From contig CM060125.1 of assembly GCA_030522415.1 (NCBI GenBank), positions 30,130,667 to 30,194,666 of the forward strand: DNA of 64,000 bases, given 5' to 3'. The position numbers and the translations under genes were made by a program. Each line of letters starts with the position of its first letter. Within the stretch, counting starts at the first letter, position 1. Below, in pieces: positions 47,835 to 59,472 of this stretch. Source of the stretch: Channallabes apus (Eukaryota > Chordata > Actinopteri > Siluriformes > Clariidae). The notes below the pieces were generated by a model, which did not search any database, was not told where the DNA came from, and saw only the letters and a list, made by a program, of their open reading frames with translations.

Positions 47835-49235
47835 ATGTGGACTTTACCGAAGCCCGGGTACCGCGACGGCGCGGAGAAGCAGATCTCGGTGAACGTGGGC
47901 GGCGTGAGGCTCGCGCTGCGCGGCGACGTGCTGGACCGCTACCCGGAGAGTCGCCTCGCGGAGCTCGCGCGCTGCACCACGCGCAGTTTCGACGCGATCT
48001 CCTCGCTGTGTGACGACTACGAACCCGCCAAAGGGGAGTTTTACTTCGACCGGGACCCGGACTCGTTCAAGTGCATCGTGGAGGTCTACTATTTCGGCGA
48101 GGTGCACATGAAGAAGGGGATTTGCCCGGTGTGCTTCATGAAGGAGATGGAGTTCTGGAGGATCGACTCAAGCTGCCTGGACGAGTGCTGTAAGAGCAAC
48201 GTGCGCGAGAAGGAGGAAGAGCTGGCCGAAATAGCTGATAAGGTCAAGGCTATTCTGGACGACCTGGACATAGATGGAGGTCCTTTGGCGACCCGGTCCG
48301 AACGCATCCGGAAGTTCCTCTGGAGGCTGATGGAGAAACCGGAGTCATCCTGGGTGGCGCGTGCCATCGCGGTGGCGTCTTTCCTCTTCGTGCTCGCCTC
48401 GTCTTTGGTGATGTGCTTGGCGACGCTTCCAGAGCTGCAGGTGCAAGACGCAGACGGCCACGTAACCGAACACCCGACTCTGGATGCGATTGAGACAGCG
48501 TGTGTGTGCTGGTTCACGATGGAATACGGGCTACGTTTCGCATCAGCTCCTGAAAAGACACGCTTCGTCCTGTCCTTCCTCAACATGGTGGACTTGGCGG
48601 CAATTGCTCCTTTTTACATCGTCCTGGCTCTGACCCATCTTGGTGCCACCGCTGCGATGGACCTCACAGACGTCCAACGGGCCGTGCAGGCGTTGCGCGT
48701 GATGCGTGTAGCACGCATACTCAAGCTGGCGCGTCATTCATCTGGACTTCAGACTCTGACGTACGCGCTGCGGCGGAGCTTCGCTGAGCTCGGGCTCTTG
48801 TTAACCTACATGGGTGTTGGAATTTTTGTCTTCTCTGCGCTTGGATACACTATGGAGCACGGCCACCCAGAGACAATGTTCCGCAGCATCCCACACTCCT
48901 TCTGGTGGGCCATCATCACCATGACGACGGTGGGCTACGGAGATGTGTACCCGAAGACAGCACTGGGGAGGTGTAATGCAGCTCTCAGTTTCCTGTGTGG
49001 CGTAGTAGCCATCGCGCTGCCTGTCCACCCCATCATCAACAACTTTGTCGTCTACTACAACAAGCAGAAAGTTCTCGAGACTGCAGCTAGACACGAGCTC
49101 GAACTCATGGAGCTTCACGGGACGATCGGACAGGAAGTGGACAAACGAGCAATGCTCAGGATTTCAAGAAGTGACTCGCACATTGCGATGCTAACGGATG
49201 AACGCAGGATGGTGAAGAAGAGGAGTGTATCATAA
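47835..49235 (+). CDS. kcnf1: kcnf1 (Kv5.1), modulatory voltage-gated K+ channel subunit, single exon, 466 aa
   Basis: Electrically silent Kv subunit; known family members pair with Kv2 channels and change their gating. T1 domain residues ~16-125 with SVNVGGVR and the Zn motif HX5CX20CC (H91, C97, C118, C119). YYFGEVHMKKGICPVCF is diagnostic of KCNF1. S1 ~177-197, S2 ~216-237, S3 ~243-266. S4 carries the Arg/Lys ladder RVMRVARILKLAR (288-300). S5 ~318-340. The pore has the filter TVGYGD (365-370). S6 has PVHP (396-399) in place of the PVP bend of conducting Kv channels, as expected for silent subunits. The C-tail has RISRSDSHIAMLTDE and is shorter than the mammalian one. The coding sequence is intronless, as in the known gene. 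The teleost paralogue (a or b) is not decided. Confidence 0.96.
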   Translation: MWTLPKPGYRDGAEKQISVNVGGVRLALRGDVLDRYPESRLAELARCTTRSFDAISSLCDDYEPAKGEFYFDRDPDSFKCIVEVYYFGEVHMKKGICPVCFMKEMEFWRIDSSCLDECCKSNVREKEEELAEIADKVKAILDDLDIDGGPLATRSERIRKFLWRLMEKPESSWVARAIAVASFLFVLASSLVMCLATLPELQVQDADGHVTEHPTLDAIETACVCWFTMEYGLRFASAPEKTRFVLSFLNMVDLAAIAPFYIVLALTHLGATAAMDLTDVQRAVQALRVMRVARILKLARHSSGLQTLTYALRRSFAELGLLLTYMGVGIFVFSALGYTMEHGHPETMFRSIPHSFWWAIITMTTVGYGDVYPKTALGRCNAALSFLCGVVAIALPVHPIINNFVVYYNKQKVLETAARHELELMELHGTIGQEVDKRAMLRISRSDSHIAMLTDERRMVKKRSVS

Positions 49236-51029
49236 AAATAAAAATAAAAATAAAAATACAGGAGAAAAAATAAAAATCCCAAAAGTAGCAAGAATAATTT
49301 TTTTAAAGTGATTAAATTTAATCATAAAGTGTTATGCAGAGTGTCTTGCTATATAATGTATGAAACTAAAACAAGTCAGTGTCTCCAAATTGACTTTGGC
49401 TTACAGCTGACCCCAAGATGTGTGTCCATAAAAATGAGAATGGTACTGTACATTTTACGAAAAACAGAACAAAGTTGGCAATGATGATGGAAACTTCAAT
49501 GCACTTTTGTAAGTCGCTCTGGATAAGAGCGTCTGCCAAATGCCTAAATGTAATGCGTTTTAATGAAAAAAGAACCATAGCAAGCAAAGTTAACATTCCT
49601 GTGCACGTTTTACATGACGTCAAAAATGTGATATATTAATGATTCTGTGCATGTTGTAACAAAAAAAAGCCATTTCATATTTTGCGAAAAAATAAAACAT
49701 TGTCTGAAGTCTGAATGTTTAGGCTCACTCACTCACTCACTGTTTTACTGACTGAATAAAAGGCAAGCAGAGCAACTTTCATGCTAGCATCTTGAAAAAG
49801 TTGTGTAAAAAAAAAACATGACTGCCCCCTGCTGGATGAGACATGCAGGTGGTGAAGTTTCAGAGGACCTCACTCTTTAGGGGGGAAAAAAAAAATCAAT
49901 ATTTCATTTGGTTTAGCAGCAATAAGTCTGAGGGTGAAAACAAAGCAAATGTAATCATTTAACAATATCCTCTCTTTAAAAATATTGAGTAATTTTACAT
50001 ATTAAGTTAGATGCAGTCATGATTAACAATCTCTCTCTCATTAGCTAGTTAACTAGGTGACTGTTTGGCTAAAACTAGCTAAATTTATACTTGCTAAAAT
50101 AGTTTTGCCGAACATAAAAAAGTGATTCTTATTTACTTATTGATGCTTATTTTCCACAAATATTAATGCTTGAAAACCAAATTAACAAAATTGTTAGGTT
50201 TGATATAATGCACCTTTCTGAAATGCACTGTATATGATAACATGCTCTCTGTACACTGCAAGGTGTGTTTAATCCGAGTATTTTTGTACAAAAGCTATTT
50301 TCTTCCAAGTACCTGTCAGGAATGTAAAAACAGTGTCTCGGCTACCTCTCCTTTTATCCTCTTAGTGAGTTTCCCCTTTGAACCAGTTCTGATAGCCACA
50401 TAAAGAGCCCCTAGAGAGGAAACCACAGATGCCTTATAGCTTTTACATGTTTTAAGGTTGCGTATTCAGCAGAGGTAGGCAGGGGCAGCTGCAGGCATTT
50501 CTTCTGAGCTGTCACTCATAGAATTAGGTTTCTGCTGAAGTCCTGTACTGCATGGAGTCCAAAAACAGCAACAAAAAACATCCACCGAACCAAATGGAAA
50601 TGCAGTTCTTAAAACACATTTGTGGTCCTTAAACAAAAAATAATTATCATCTCGAATGTTTCCTTTTCACTAGAGTGCAATCATTTCTGTCCATTGTTTA
50701 GAAATGTTATATGAGAAATGTTATATGAAATATATATATGCATATGGTAGCACACAGTGGCAGATTAACGAGTGGAATAATCTTTCTTCCGAGCACCATG
50801 TAGACGGTTATATTTAATGCAGTACTTCTTTCTCTGGTCCAGCAAATGGCGCATCTGTGAAGGTTTTGGAAATTGATGAAATAGCATGCATTGAAACCCT
50901 GGTGATGCTCCAGCTGAACATAACAGCACTGCTGTCTGGGTGCGAAAGACAGCCTTTATGTTCTGCATGCTAATCACATGGTAGACCTTAGGTAGTGCAG
51001 GTACTTAGGTAGTGCAGCTCTAGTATTCC
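49236..51029. other. kcnf1 3' flank and gene-free DNA
   Basis: AATAAA-like signals occur directly after the stop (49234-49257) and again at about 49690. A SINE tail lies at 49508-49555 (GTCGCTCTGGATAAGAGCGT). The rest is AT-rich with no supported gene. Confidence 0.5.
49508..49555 (+). mobile_element. SINE 3' tail fragment
   Basis: Nearly identical to the 3' end of the SINE at 27608-27790 (GTAAGTCGCTCTGGATAAGAGCGTCTGCCAAATG...). The tRNA head is missing. Confidence 0.8.
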
Positions 51030-51860
51030 TTATGCACTCTTAGAATTCTCATCACATTTGTAGAATTCTCATTGTGGCTCTACAGATGTCTTTGCACTCT
51101 TAGTTGAGTAGATGAGTAGTTCTAGCATTCCAGTCACACTTCGGGAATTCACACTGCACTTGCAGAATGGACTGCGTCGTGGAGTGTCATGTCATTTGGC
51201 AAACTCTGATTGCATTTCTACACTTACACAGTTTCAGAGGGCTCATCTTGCGTCAAGAATTCCCACCACACTTCCACAATTTCCGTTGGATGTCCAGAAT
51301 TCCAACTGCATTTCTAAGAATTTTTCAAAATTTCATATGAATGAAATCTCATCTCACTTCCAGAATTCTTGTTGCATTCCCAGAATTGCTCTAGAACTTG
51401 TAGAGTTGTAATTTGAACTAGAATTCTCCTTGCACTTCCTTTTGCATTTCCTGCATTCTAAACTGACTGTGTTTCCAGATTTTACTTACACTTTCAGAAA
51501 TGACCTTGAATAAATCTTAAAGGTTCAAAGTTCTTGTTGCCCTCAATAGTTTTTCCTAGAGCTTCTGAGATGTAATTTCACTTTCAAAACTGCAGAGTTT
51601 TAATTACATCTTGAGAATTTTATTTGCACTTCCAGTTTTGTCCACCAACTCGGAAAATTCTTATTGCACTTCTAGGATTCTAACGGACTTTCCAGAACTC
51701 TACTTGCACTCCTGCAGCTCTTGTTGCATTTCTAGATTTTCTGTTGTAGTTCTAGAAAGCTCCTCATGCTTTTAGAATTCTTATCGCAGTTCTGTAATTT
51801 CTTTTAAAGCTCCATAATTTCAGTATTATTTCTAGAAATCATGTTGCATTTTTATTCATT
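51030..51860 (+). repeat. Highly decayed ~20-bp satellite array
   Basis: Variants of GCACTTCTAGAATTCTTGTT recur across about 830 bases, seen for example at 51039, 51059, 51148, 51356, 51431, 51666 and 51706. Single copies differ by many substitutions and indels. GAATTC or AGAATT cores and TTGCA spacers are the most stable parts. Non-coding. Confidence 0.7.
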
Positions 51861-53934
51861 ATTATACTACTACTACTACTAAAACACTCTGTGCATTTCT
51901 CAAATATCCAAAGTCAAGAAAGCACCTGGGACGCACCCGGGTTAATTCTGGTGATTGATTTGGATTTAGTTTGAATTGGGTTCACCAGATGGCTCTTCTA
52001 TGTAAATTGTGTTAGCGTGGTTTAAAAAGAATTCTGAATAGGGGAAATAATCAAAACAAAAACAGTATATGATGTGTATAATGATCTTGCACTCAGACTG
52101 ATATTAGATGTGCATAAAAGTAAATTACGAGTATCTGAGTGTATATTTATTATAGATTAATTTAATGCATGTGCAACGTCCAAATCTCCAGCCCACGGAG
52201 TGAACGATGGTTCAGCCGGCGCTGGAAAACCACACACTTGGCATCACTGGGCGCTGGAGGAGCCAATCAGCTCTCTCGGTTCTTCACTGCCATGGGAACA
52301 CAGGCGACACATGCCCGAGCGAGTGCTAATAGATTTCCATTTTGGAAGCCGCACTCAGATGTCAGACCGAGTCAGAGCTACAAGTGAAGATGGAGCGAGG
52401 CTTGGAAGCGGATTCCATGTTCATAACATTACTGCAAAAATTATTTTCAGAGCTTTCTTTACTAGACGGCCCGGCTCGACTTGTGTCATGTCGCATCCTC
52501 AGATCCTTCACAGAAAAGCACTAACGTCTCATACAAGCTGGAGTTATTTTCAGACTCCAATTCTGCTCTACTTTCCTCTGCACGAGTGCGGTATAAGCTC
52601 CTCAAAGTTTCAAAGCAGCAAGATGCAAGACTTCCACTCTAAACAACACAAACTAAACAAGAGAAAAAAAAAAAAAACTCAGCTATGACCTGATTTGCTT
52701 TTCTCTTCACTGGCTGTTATTCTTCACACATGTCCTGAGACACTCATTTGCTTTTTAAGGTAGACCTCAGAGTCTTTTGTCAGCTGTCTATGCTTGTCTG
52801 TAAAGCGTTCTGGATGAGAGCAGCAGACTGAGGACGTAACAGGGGCGCAAATGTGACCGATATGGACATTACTCACTTTGGCGCTAAAATGTACGACGTC
52901 AGTCTCGGCACCTGCATGTGCGCTGTCGCATTTGAATGTTATTTATTAGAAATGGGTTTGGATCTGAATTTTTTTTTTTTTTTTTTTTTTTGGATCTGGG
53001 AGAGCAGATGCAGATCTGTGTATCTAACCTCTTTCTCTGTCTCTGAGTTCTTGGGGGGGAAAAAAACAAGCTAGCAGTATTTTAACTAGAGTTTGCTTGG
53101 CTTGAATACAAATGTATTATTTAATTGCACTGAGGAAAATCTGCATGGAGGCTCTGTGTAAGTTTGTGCATACTGGAAAGTGGTTGTGTTGTTTACTGGC
53201 TTTGTATGTGTGTGTGTGTGTGTGTTCTTGTTTAGGAGAGTGACTCTATTCCTCTGGGACAGGATCCATTCACACGTAACAGATAAATGGGCCATCCACT
53301 AGTCTGTCCATTAGTGTGCAAGCGTTCACCTGATAGAGGAGGTCTCTCTCTCTCTCTCTCTCTCTCCCGCTCTCTCTCTCTGTGTGTGAATGCAGAAGCT
53401 TGGACATGACAGCATATCATTAGTGTATCTTTTCAATTCTGGATGAATAACCAATGCAGCAGCTGCTCTCTTTGTCTAAAAGCGTTATTTTACTCTCTCT
53501 TCAGTATATGACATCCAAAAGGAGACAGAGACAGACAGACCAACAGAGAAAGAGAGACAGACAGACAGATAAGGATGGAGATCGATATCATCTATTCAGT
53601 GCAGTAGTTGGTGTTAATATGAGCAAAGTCCCACAGATGATGATTGATTGATTGATTGTCTCATGTTAGACACGGCCTTACAAAAAATTCTGCATTTCCA
53701 TCTATGCAGTAACAAATTTGCGGTTTGTTTTCTGCATCATTTGTGTTTGTGACTCTGTGAGTAGTTTTGGTTTAATTGCTTTAATGGCTCTGTTCTCTCT
53801 GTGGTCAAGCCACTCCCATTACTCACGCCGCAGAATTTGTCGCTTTCCAGTTCTCATCAATTATGCTCTCTGTGACTCATCATGCCTTATTATTGTAAAA
53901 GTGTATGTTTTAACAGTGTGCAGTGTGTGTGTGT
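51861..53934. other. Gene-free interval with a more GC-rich block at 52190-52640
   Basis: The block 52190-52640 is richer in GC than its flanks and has a CCAAT motif (GAGCCAATCAG, about 52258). Overlapping open frames there have no recognised homology. The rest holds poly-T (52970-52990), GT (53206-53224), CT (53342-53382) and AGAC (53528-53570) simple repeats. Confidence 0.45.
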
Positions 53935-54360
53935 GTGTGTGTGTGATGGAGCTGTTTCTCACTCTGTTAGTGCGTGTCCAGGTTGTCCTGTGTCTTTTGC
54001 CCGAAGGGATTGGGACAAACAGTCTGTGATACAGGTGGGTTGAATCCCTAATTATGCTGCAAATACGACAAGCATAAACTATACCCAGATTAGGGAGCTT
54101 GGTTCCTCCATGCAGTCTTAACTATCCGGGCCAGGTCTCTCCGGTTCTCTCCAGTGCAGAGAACCACACAGTAACGCAGGGGCAGAGAACGCTCTCTATT
54201 GTGCTCCTATAGAACTGCATTAAGAGCTGATAGGGCAGTTTAAGCATCATCAAAAAGAAAAGCTAATGCTGAGCTTTATTCCCCAAGTAGGAGGTGCTAA
54301 TGTACCACGTTTTAGATCCTTTGTCATGTGAGGTCGTTGACCCTTTCTACCTCCTGACCA
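53935..54360 (+). repeat. Interspersed fish repeat, family not named
   Basis: Contains GGAGCTGTTTCTCACTCTGT, TTGCCCGAAGGGATTGGGAC, AACAGTCTGTGATACAGGTG, GCTCTCTATTGTGCTCCTAT and a CCTTTCTACCTCC end. I recall this wording from dispersed repeats in many fish genomes. No intact frame. Confidence 0.5.
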
Positions 54361-54439
54361 TTTATGTGAGTGAGGGAGGGAGGAAGGGATAGTTTTCCAG
54401 GTTTAAACAGTACTTTTAAAATTCACAGAATATTGTTAA

Positions 54440-55330
54440 TACAGTGGAACCTTGGATTACGAGCATAATTCGTTCCGGAAGCAGGCTCGTATTCCAAAAC
54501 ACTCGTAAACCAAATTAAAATTTCCCATAGGAAATAATGGAAACTTAAATTATTCGTTCTACAGCCCAAAAAATAAATACATAAAAATAATTAATACAAA
54601 ATATAAAATAAAAATAAAACAAATTCACCTGCACTTTACCTTTAAAAAAAGTAAAAAATTAATCCAGACAAATAAGTGTGTGTGAGGCTAGAGTAAGTGG
54701 AGACTCTTGCTTTCAGCCCCTCCTGTCTCCTCCTTCTCATCTTACACAGTAAAAATTTCTCCTTTCGTCTGAATTAAACACATTAACGGAAAGACTAATT
54801 GTTCTCTCACAAATTATTAAAGCTTCTCCACTTTATTTTAATGTTGCTCGCGACAGCGTAACAGGCCGTTAATTCATGCTCGTGTAATGATGAGATGGAC
54901 AAATTGCTCGATGCCCCCGTTCTTTTATTTGCTGCATTGTCGAGCTATAGTACAAACTTTCGGGTGGATCCTGCTCTTAAGTCCAACTAAAAACTACTGA
55001 AGAACAAAACTCAGGCTCCTAGCTTACATCTCGCATTCGCGTTCACACACCGGACTGCATTACCCACAATGCATCTCCCACACTGGACTACACTTCCGTA
55101 AACAGCGTTCATAAATCAACGTCTCTCTCCCGCTACACTGTTTTATCTGAAAATTAGCAACAAACACTAATGACCCTCGTGTGAGCGCAAACTAACAGAA
55201 TCACTGCTGTAAAGTAAAAGAAACAAACAAATTAACCGCAACTTACCTCTGAAAAGAATCGCAACAGAGCAGAGTTTCTTCTGAGTGTGTGTCTCTCGCA
55301 CGCGTGCGCGTGTGTGCCGTGTTTGTGCCA
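54440..55330. mobile_element. DNA transposon, TACAGTGGAACCTTGG family, copy 2
   Basis: Left end TACAGTGGAACCTTGGATTA at 54440 and the interior (TTCGTTCCGGAAGC, CATAGGAAATAATGG, CACCTGCACTTTACC) align with copies 1 and 3. Relative to copy 3, about 345 bases (roughly 54797-55137) are extra. The right terminus was not found. Confidence 0.65.
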
Positions 55331-56512
55331 GCGGTGTGTGTGAATCCCCATCATGTTCACAGTACAAATCAATCGAGTTTAATGTGCAAACACCCTAAGA
55401 GAATGAGAGAATGCACATTTCTTCGACCAACAGTTAGTGACAGACAGTTAGTGGAAACAACAGTTGTGAAAGTAATTTTCAATTCTCACTGGTACTATGT
55501 AGCCAAAACGTGAGGAGAATAAACTGTGGTGGTGGTGGTGGAAAGTTCTGCTAATCTTGTTACTTTCCCTTCGTATTTACACTTTCCGCTCCGGGGTTAA
55601 ATCCCAAATAGCAGTAAATGGAAGGCTAGTACGCCTCTGTGTCCAAACAGAGTCCAAGTAGTGCCCTTGATCAGGGGTTGGAGAGCGATTTGGGATTTAG
55701 CCTTACGTTGTGTTAGAAGCTAGTTAGCTTTGTAGTTGTAAATAAAAGAACATGTTTCAGTGGCGATTCAGAACTGCTTAGAAGTTATTATTAAGCAGAC
55801 AGCAAGTTGTTTAAGACGACATAACGTTATCAGACGTGTGTTCTTACTGAAAGTGCTTCTGTGACTGGGTGTGAATGTGGGTTTTGTCAGACAGCTGCTC
55901 TCTCCTCAGTACTGCGGACCGTACAGACCTACTCTCACCCACGCTGAGACACACAGTTAGTGTCATTAACCACTGGACAACACCTGAGGATACATATAGT
56001 TAAACGTCATAGTGCTGTTACTGTCTATTATCACCACTCGTGGAATGCCTCAGTTGGAACTAATTGTTGTATAATGTTCATTATATAAAAATACATAATT
56101 ATTGAAGTATTAATATAGTAAGGGTAACTAACCACTCTTCTACAACAGAGAGAGAGAGAGAGAAAGAGGTAGAGAAATGTTGCGAGCAGAAGGCAGAACG
56201 CCCACCATCGTGCTGCTCGTTAACATTATAACTGCAAAATAATTAGAGCTGCGTTGCCAGTCACAGCCTCTGGTAATTACTCAAACACTGCACAAACCAA
56301 CGCAGGGCATGAGCTGTGGGACATCCACTTGCCCAGGGAACAGAGAAGCAGAAAAGACCAGTTGAAAGAAGTAAAAAAAAAAAAAAAAGACTAAGATAAG
56401 ATGGTGTGTGTGGGGGAAAAAATATGAACACAACACTGAGACTTTACTGTAAAACCATTTCCTCCAGCCGGGTCGCAGTCTGCCGAACATCTGTCTGGGA
56501 GGGTTATTTATT
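55331..56512. other. Gene-free interval
   Basis: No gene, clear transposon end or RNA gene seen. Short GA repeat at 56149-56169 and a poly-A run at 56372-56387. Confidence 0.5.
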
Positions 56513-56596
56513 TACAGTGGAACCTTGGATTACGAGCGTAATTTGTTCTGGAAGCAGGCTCATATTTCAAAACACTTTTAAACCAAAGTGAATTTT

Positions 56597-56849
56597 CTAA
56601 TTCAAATTCAAATTTTATTTGTCACATACACAGTCATACACAGTATAATATGCAGTGGAATGCTTACACAACCGCCAGTGACCTTAAAAAGAAAATAAAA
56701 GCTTGTACGTAAAATAAATAATCAATAAAAAGGAAATACTAAAGAAATAAATGTAACTAGTAAAATTAACTGTACAATAAGGGCATAATAAAATATTGCA
56801 AAATATAGAAATAATATAGAATAATATAGAATAATATAGATTTTTCCCA
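56597..56849 (+). repeat. Dispersed repeat inserted in copy 3
   Basis: Begins ATTCAAATTCAAATTTTATT and continues GTCACATACACAGTCATACA; AT-rich tail with TATAGAATAA repeats. It interrupts the host element between AATTTTC and GATTTTTCCC. Confidence 0.6.
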
Positions 56850-56996
56850 AAAGAAATATTGGAAACCCAAATTATTCGTTCCACAACCCAAAGAAATTAA
56901 TACATAAAAATTATTAACACAAAAAATAAAGTAAAAATAAAACAAATTAACATGCACTTTACCTTTAAAAAAAAGGTAAAAATAAATCTCGACAGA

Positions 56997-58610
56997 TACA
57001 GTGGTGTGAAAAACTATTTGCCCCCCTCCTGATTTCTTATTCTTTTGCATGTTTGTCACACAAAATGTTTCTGATCATCAAACACATTTAACTATTAGTC
57101 AAAGATAACACAAGTAAACACAAAATGCAGTTTTTAAATGAGGGGTTTTATTATTTAGGGAGAAAAAAAATCCAAACCTACATGGCCCTGTGTGAAAAAG
57201 TAATTGCCCCCTGAACCTAATAACTGGTTGGGCCACCCTTAGCAGCAATAACTGCAATCAAGCGTTTGCGATAACTTGCAACGAGTCTTTTACAGCACTC
57301 TGGAGGAATTTTGGCCCACTCATCTTTGGAGAATTGTTGTAATTCAGCTTTATTTGAGGGTTTTCTAGCATGAACCACCTTTTTAAGTTCATGCCACAAC
57401 ATCTCAGTAGGATTCAGGTCAGGACTTTGACTAGGCCACTCCAAAGTCTTCATTTTGTTTTTCTTCAGCCATTCAGAGGTGGATTTGCTGGTGTGTTTTG
57501 GGTCATTGTCCTGCTGCAGCACCCAAGATCGCTTCAGCTTGAGTTGACGAACAGATGGTCGGACATTCTCCTTCAGGATTTTTTGGTAGACAGTAGAATT
57601 CATGGTTCCATCTATCACAGCAAGCCTTCCAGGTCCTGAAGCAGCAAAACAACCCCAGACCATCACACTACCACCACCATATTTTACTGTTGGTATGATG
57701 TTCTTTTTCTGAAATGCTGTGTTACTTTTACGCCAGATGTAACGGGACACACACCTTCCAAAAAGTTAAACTTTTGTCTCGTCGTTCCACAAGGTATTTT
57801 CCCAAAAGTCTTGGCAATCATTGAGATGTTTTTTAGCAAAATTGAGACGAGCCTTAATGTTCTTTTTGCTTAAATAGTTTGCGCATTGGAAATCTGCCAT
57901 GCAGGCCATTTTTGCCCAGTCTCTTTCTTATGGTGGAGTCGTGAACACTGACCTTAATTGATGCAAGTGAGGCCTGCAGTTCTTTAGATGTTGTCCTGGG
58001 GTCTTTTGTGGCCTGTCGGATGAGTTGTCTCTGCGCACTTGGGGTAATTTTGGTCGGTCGGCCACTCCTGGGAAGGTTCACCACTGTTCCATGTTTTTGC
58101 CATTTGTGGATAATGGCTCTCACTGTGGTCCGCTGGAGTCCCAAAGCTTTAGAAATGGCTTTATAACCTTTACCAGACTGATAGATCTCAATTACTTTTG
58201 TTCTCATTTGTTCCTGAATTTCTTGGCATGATGTCTAGCTTTTGAGGTGCTTTGGGTCTACTTCTCTGTGTCAGGTAGCTCCTATTTAAGTGATTTCTTG
58301 ATTGAAACAGGTGTGGCAGTAATCAGGCCTGGGGGTGACTACAGAAATTGAACTCAGGTGTGATAAACCACAGTTAAGTTATTTTTCAACAAGGGGGGCA
58401 ATCACTTTTTCACACAGGGCCATGTAGATTTGGAGTTTTTTTTCTCCCTTAATAACGTAAACCTTCATTTAAAAACTGCATTTTGTGTTCAATTATGTTA
58501 TCTTTTACTAATAGTTAACGGTTTTTGATGAGCAGAAACATTTAAGTGTGACAAACATGCAAAAGAATAAGAAATCAGGAAGGGGGCAAATAGTTTTTCA
58601 CACCACTGTA
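56997..58610 (-). mobile_element. Tc1-like transposon, copy A
   Basis: Ends TACAGTGGTGTGAAAAACTA and TAGTTTTTCACACCACTGTA, each at a TA. The long inverted repeats reach to the AAGTAATTGCCCCC / GGGGGCAATCACTTTTTC blocks. 1614 bp. It carries a broken transposase on the minus strand. Sister copy at 62441. Confidence 0.93.
57217..58240 (-). pseudogene. Tc1-like transposase, copy A, broken
   Basis: N-terminal HTH part open at 57854-58207 (MRTKVIEIYQSGKGYKAISK ... RPTKITPSAQRQL). Catalytic part open at 57217-57750 with QQDNDPKH and SPDLNPTEMLW, ending AAKGGPTSY. Between them (57751-57853) the frame is lost. A small deletion near 58224 removes codons after the expected start. Inactive. Confidence 0.9.
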
Positions 58611-58637
58611 AGTGTTTCTGTTTATGCATGCAGGCAC

Positions 58638-58668
<31 letters not shown>

Positions 58669-58820
58669 GTGTGTGAAGCTAAAGTAAGAGGAGAGCAGGA
58701 ATTAGACCGCCCTCTCCCTCTTCTCGTCTTACACAGTAACATTTTTCACACACACAAATTAACGTAAAGACTGTTTTATCGGAAAAATTAACAATGAACA
58801 TCATTAATGACAGTTGCGAG

Positions 58821-58824
<4 letters not shown>

Positions 58825-58872
<48 letters not shown>
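58825..58872 (+). repeat. (GT)n microsatellite
   Basis: About 24 GT units within copy 3 of the TACAGTGGAACCTTGG transposon family. Confidence 0.9.
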
Positions 58873-58873
<1 letters not shown>

Positions 58874-59429
58874 GGGGCACGGTGTCCAATGACTAAGTGC
58901 AGGCTGATACAGAGAAGGAGAGAGAAAATGGATCTTTAACCTCTCTAATCAGACTTTCTTTTGCTTTACACGAGTGCACACACGTGTGTTATAATAAACA
59001 GTACACGCAGGCTACATACACACACATACAAACACAAAACGCGCGCACACATGGTCACAGTGTTATAGTAAACAGTACAATTCTGCAGCGCAAGAGAAAA
59101 AAACGTTGGCTCAGTTGTGATCACGTGACACTCTGCGTTAAAAAACAAGAAGCACATGCATGATACATTATACTTAAAAATCTTTGCTCGTCTTGCGGAA
59201 TGATAAATACTTTAATATTAGAAATAGACACTTTTCTACTGACCTCATTTTAAAAATCAATAAGTAAAAAAGCTAAATAAATAAATATATTGATAACATT
59301 TTGGAGCAAAATAATTGTAATGTCTTTGCTGTTAAAAAGTGTGTTAAGTAGCTAATAATAAGATTTTCTTGTTTTATTGCCAAATATTTTTCTTCTTTTT
59401 TTGACCACCATTTAACCTTTCCCCTACAA

Positions 59430-59435
59430 CCCCCC

Positions 59436-59466
<31 letters not shown>

Positions 59467-59472
59467 ACACAC
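59430..59472 (+). repeat. Poly-C tract followed by (AC)n
   Basis: A run of 23 C (59430-59452) passes straight into about 10 AC units. The exact C count may be a sequencing or assembly estimate. Confidence 0.85.

Larger units (their letters stand above)
56513..59205. mobile_element. DNA transposon, TACAGTGGAACCTTGG family, copy 3, split by two later insertions
   Basis: Left end at 56513. The element's own sequence runs 56513-56596, about 56850-56996 and 58611-59205. Gaps are filled by a dispersed repeat (56597-56849) and a complete Tc1-like element (56997-58610). The right part ends around CTTTGCTCGTCTTGCGGAA (59183-59201), matching copy 1 near 32613-32631. Confidence 0.75.

Noticed and set aside
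52200..52688. 162-codon ORF as a protein-coding gene
   Set aside because: No recognisable domain, ends in a poly-A-encoded Lys run, and overlapping frames are equally open.
57370..57639. Plus-strand ORFs repeated at 57370-57639 and 62816-63085
   Set aside because: They are antisense shadows of the two Tc1 transposases; their similarity only reflects the duplicated element.
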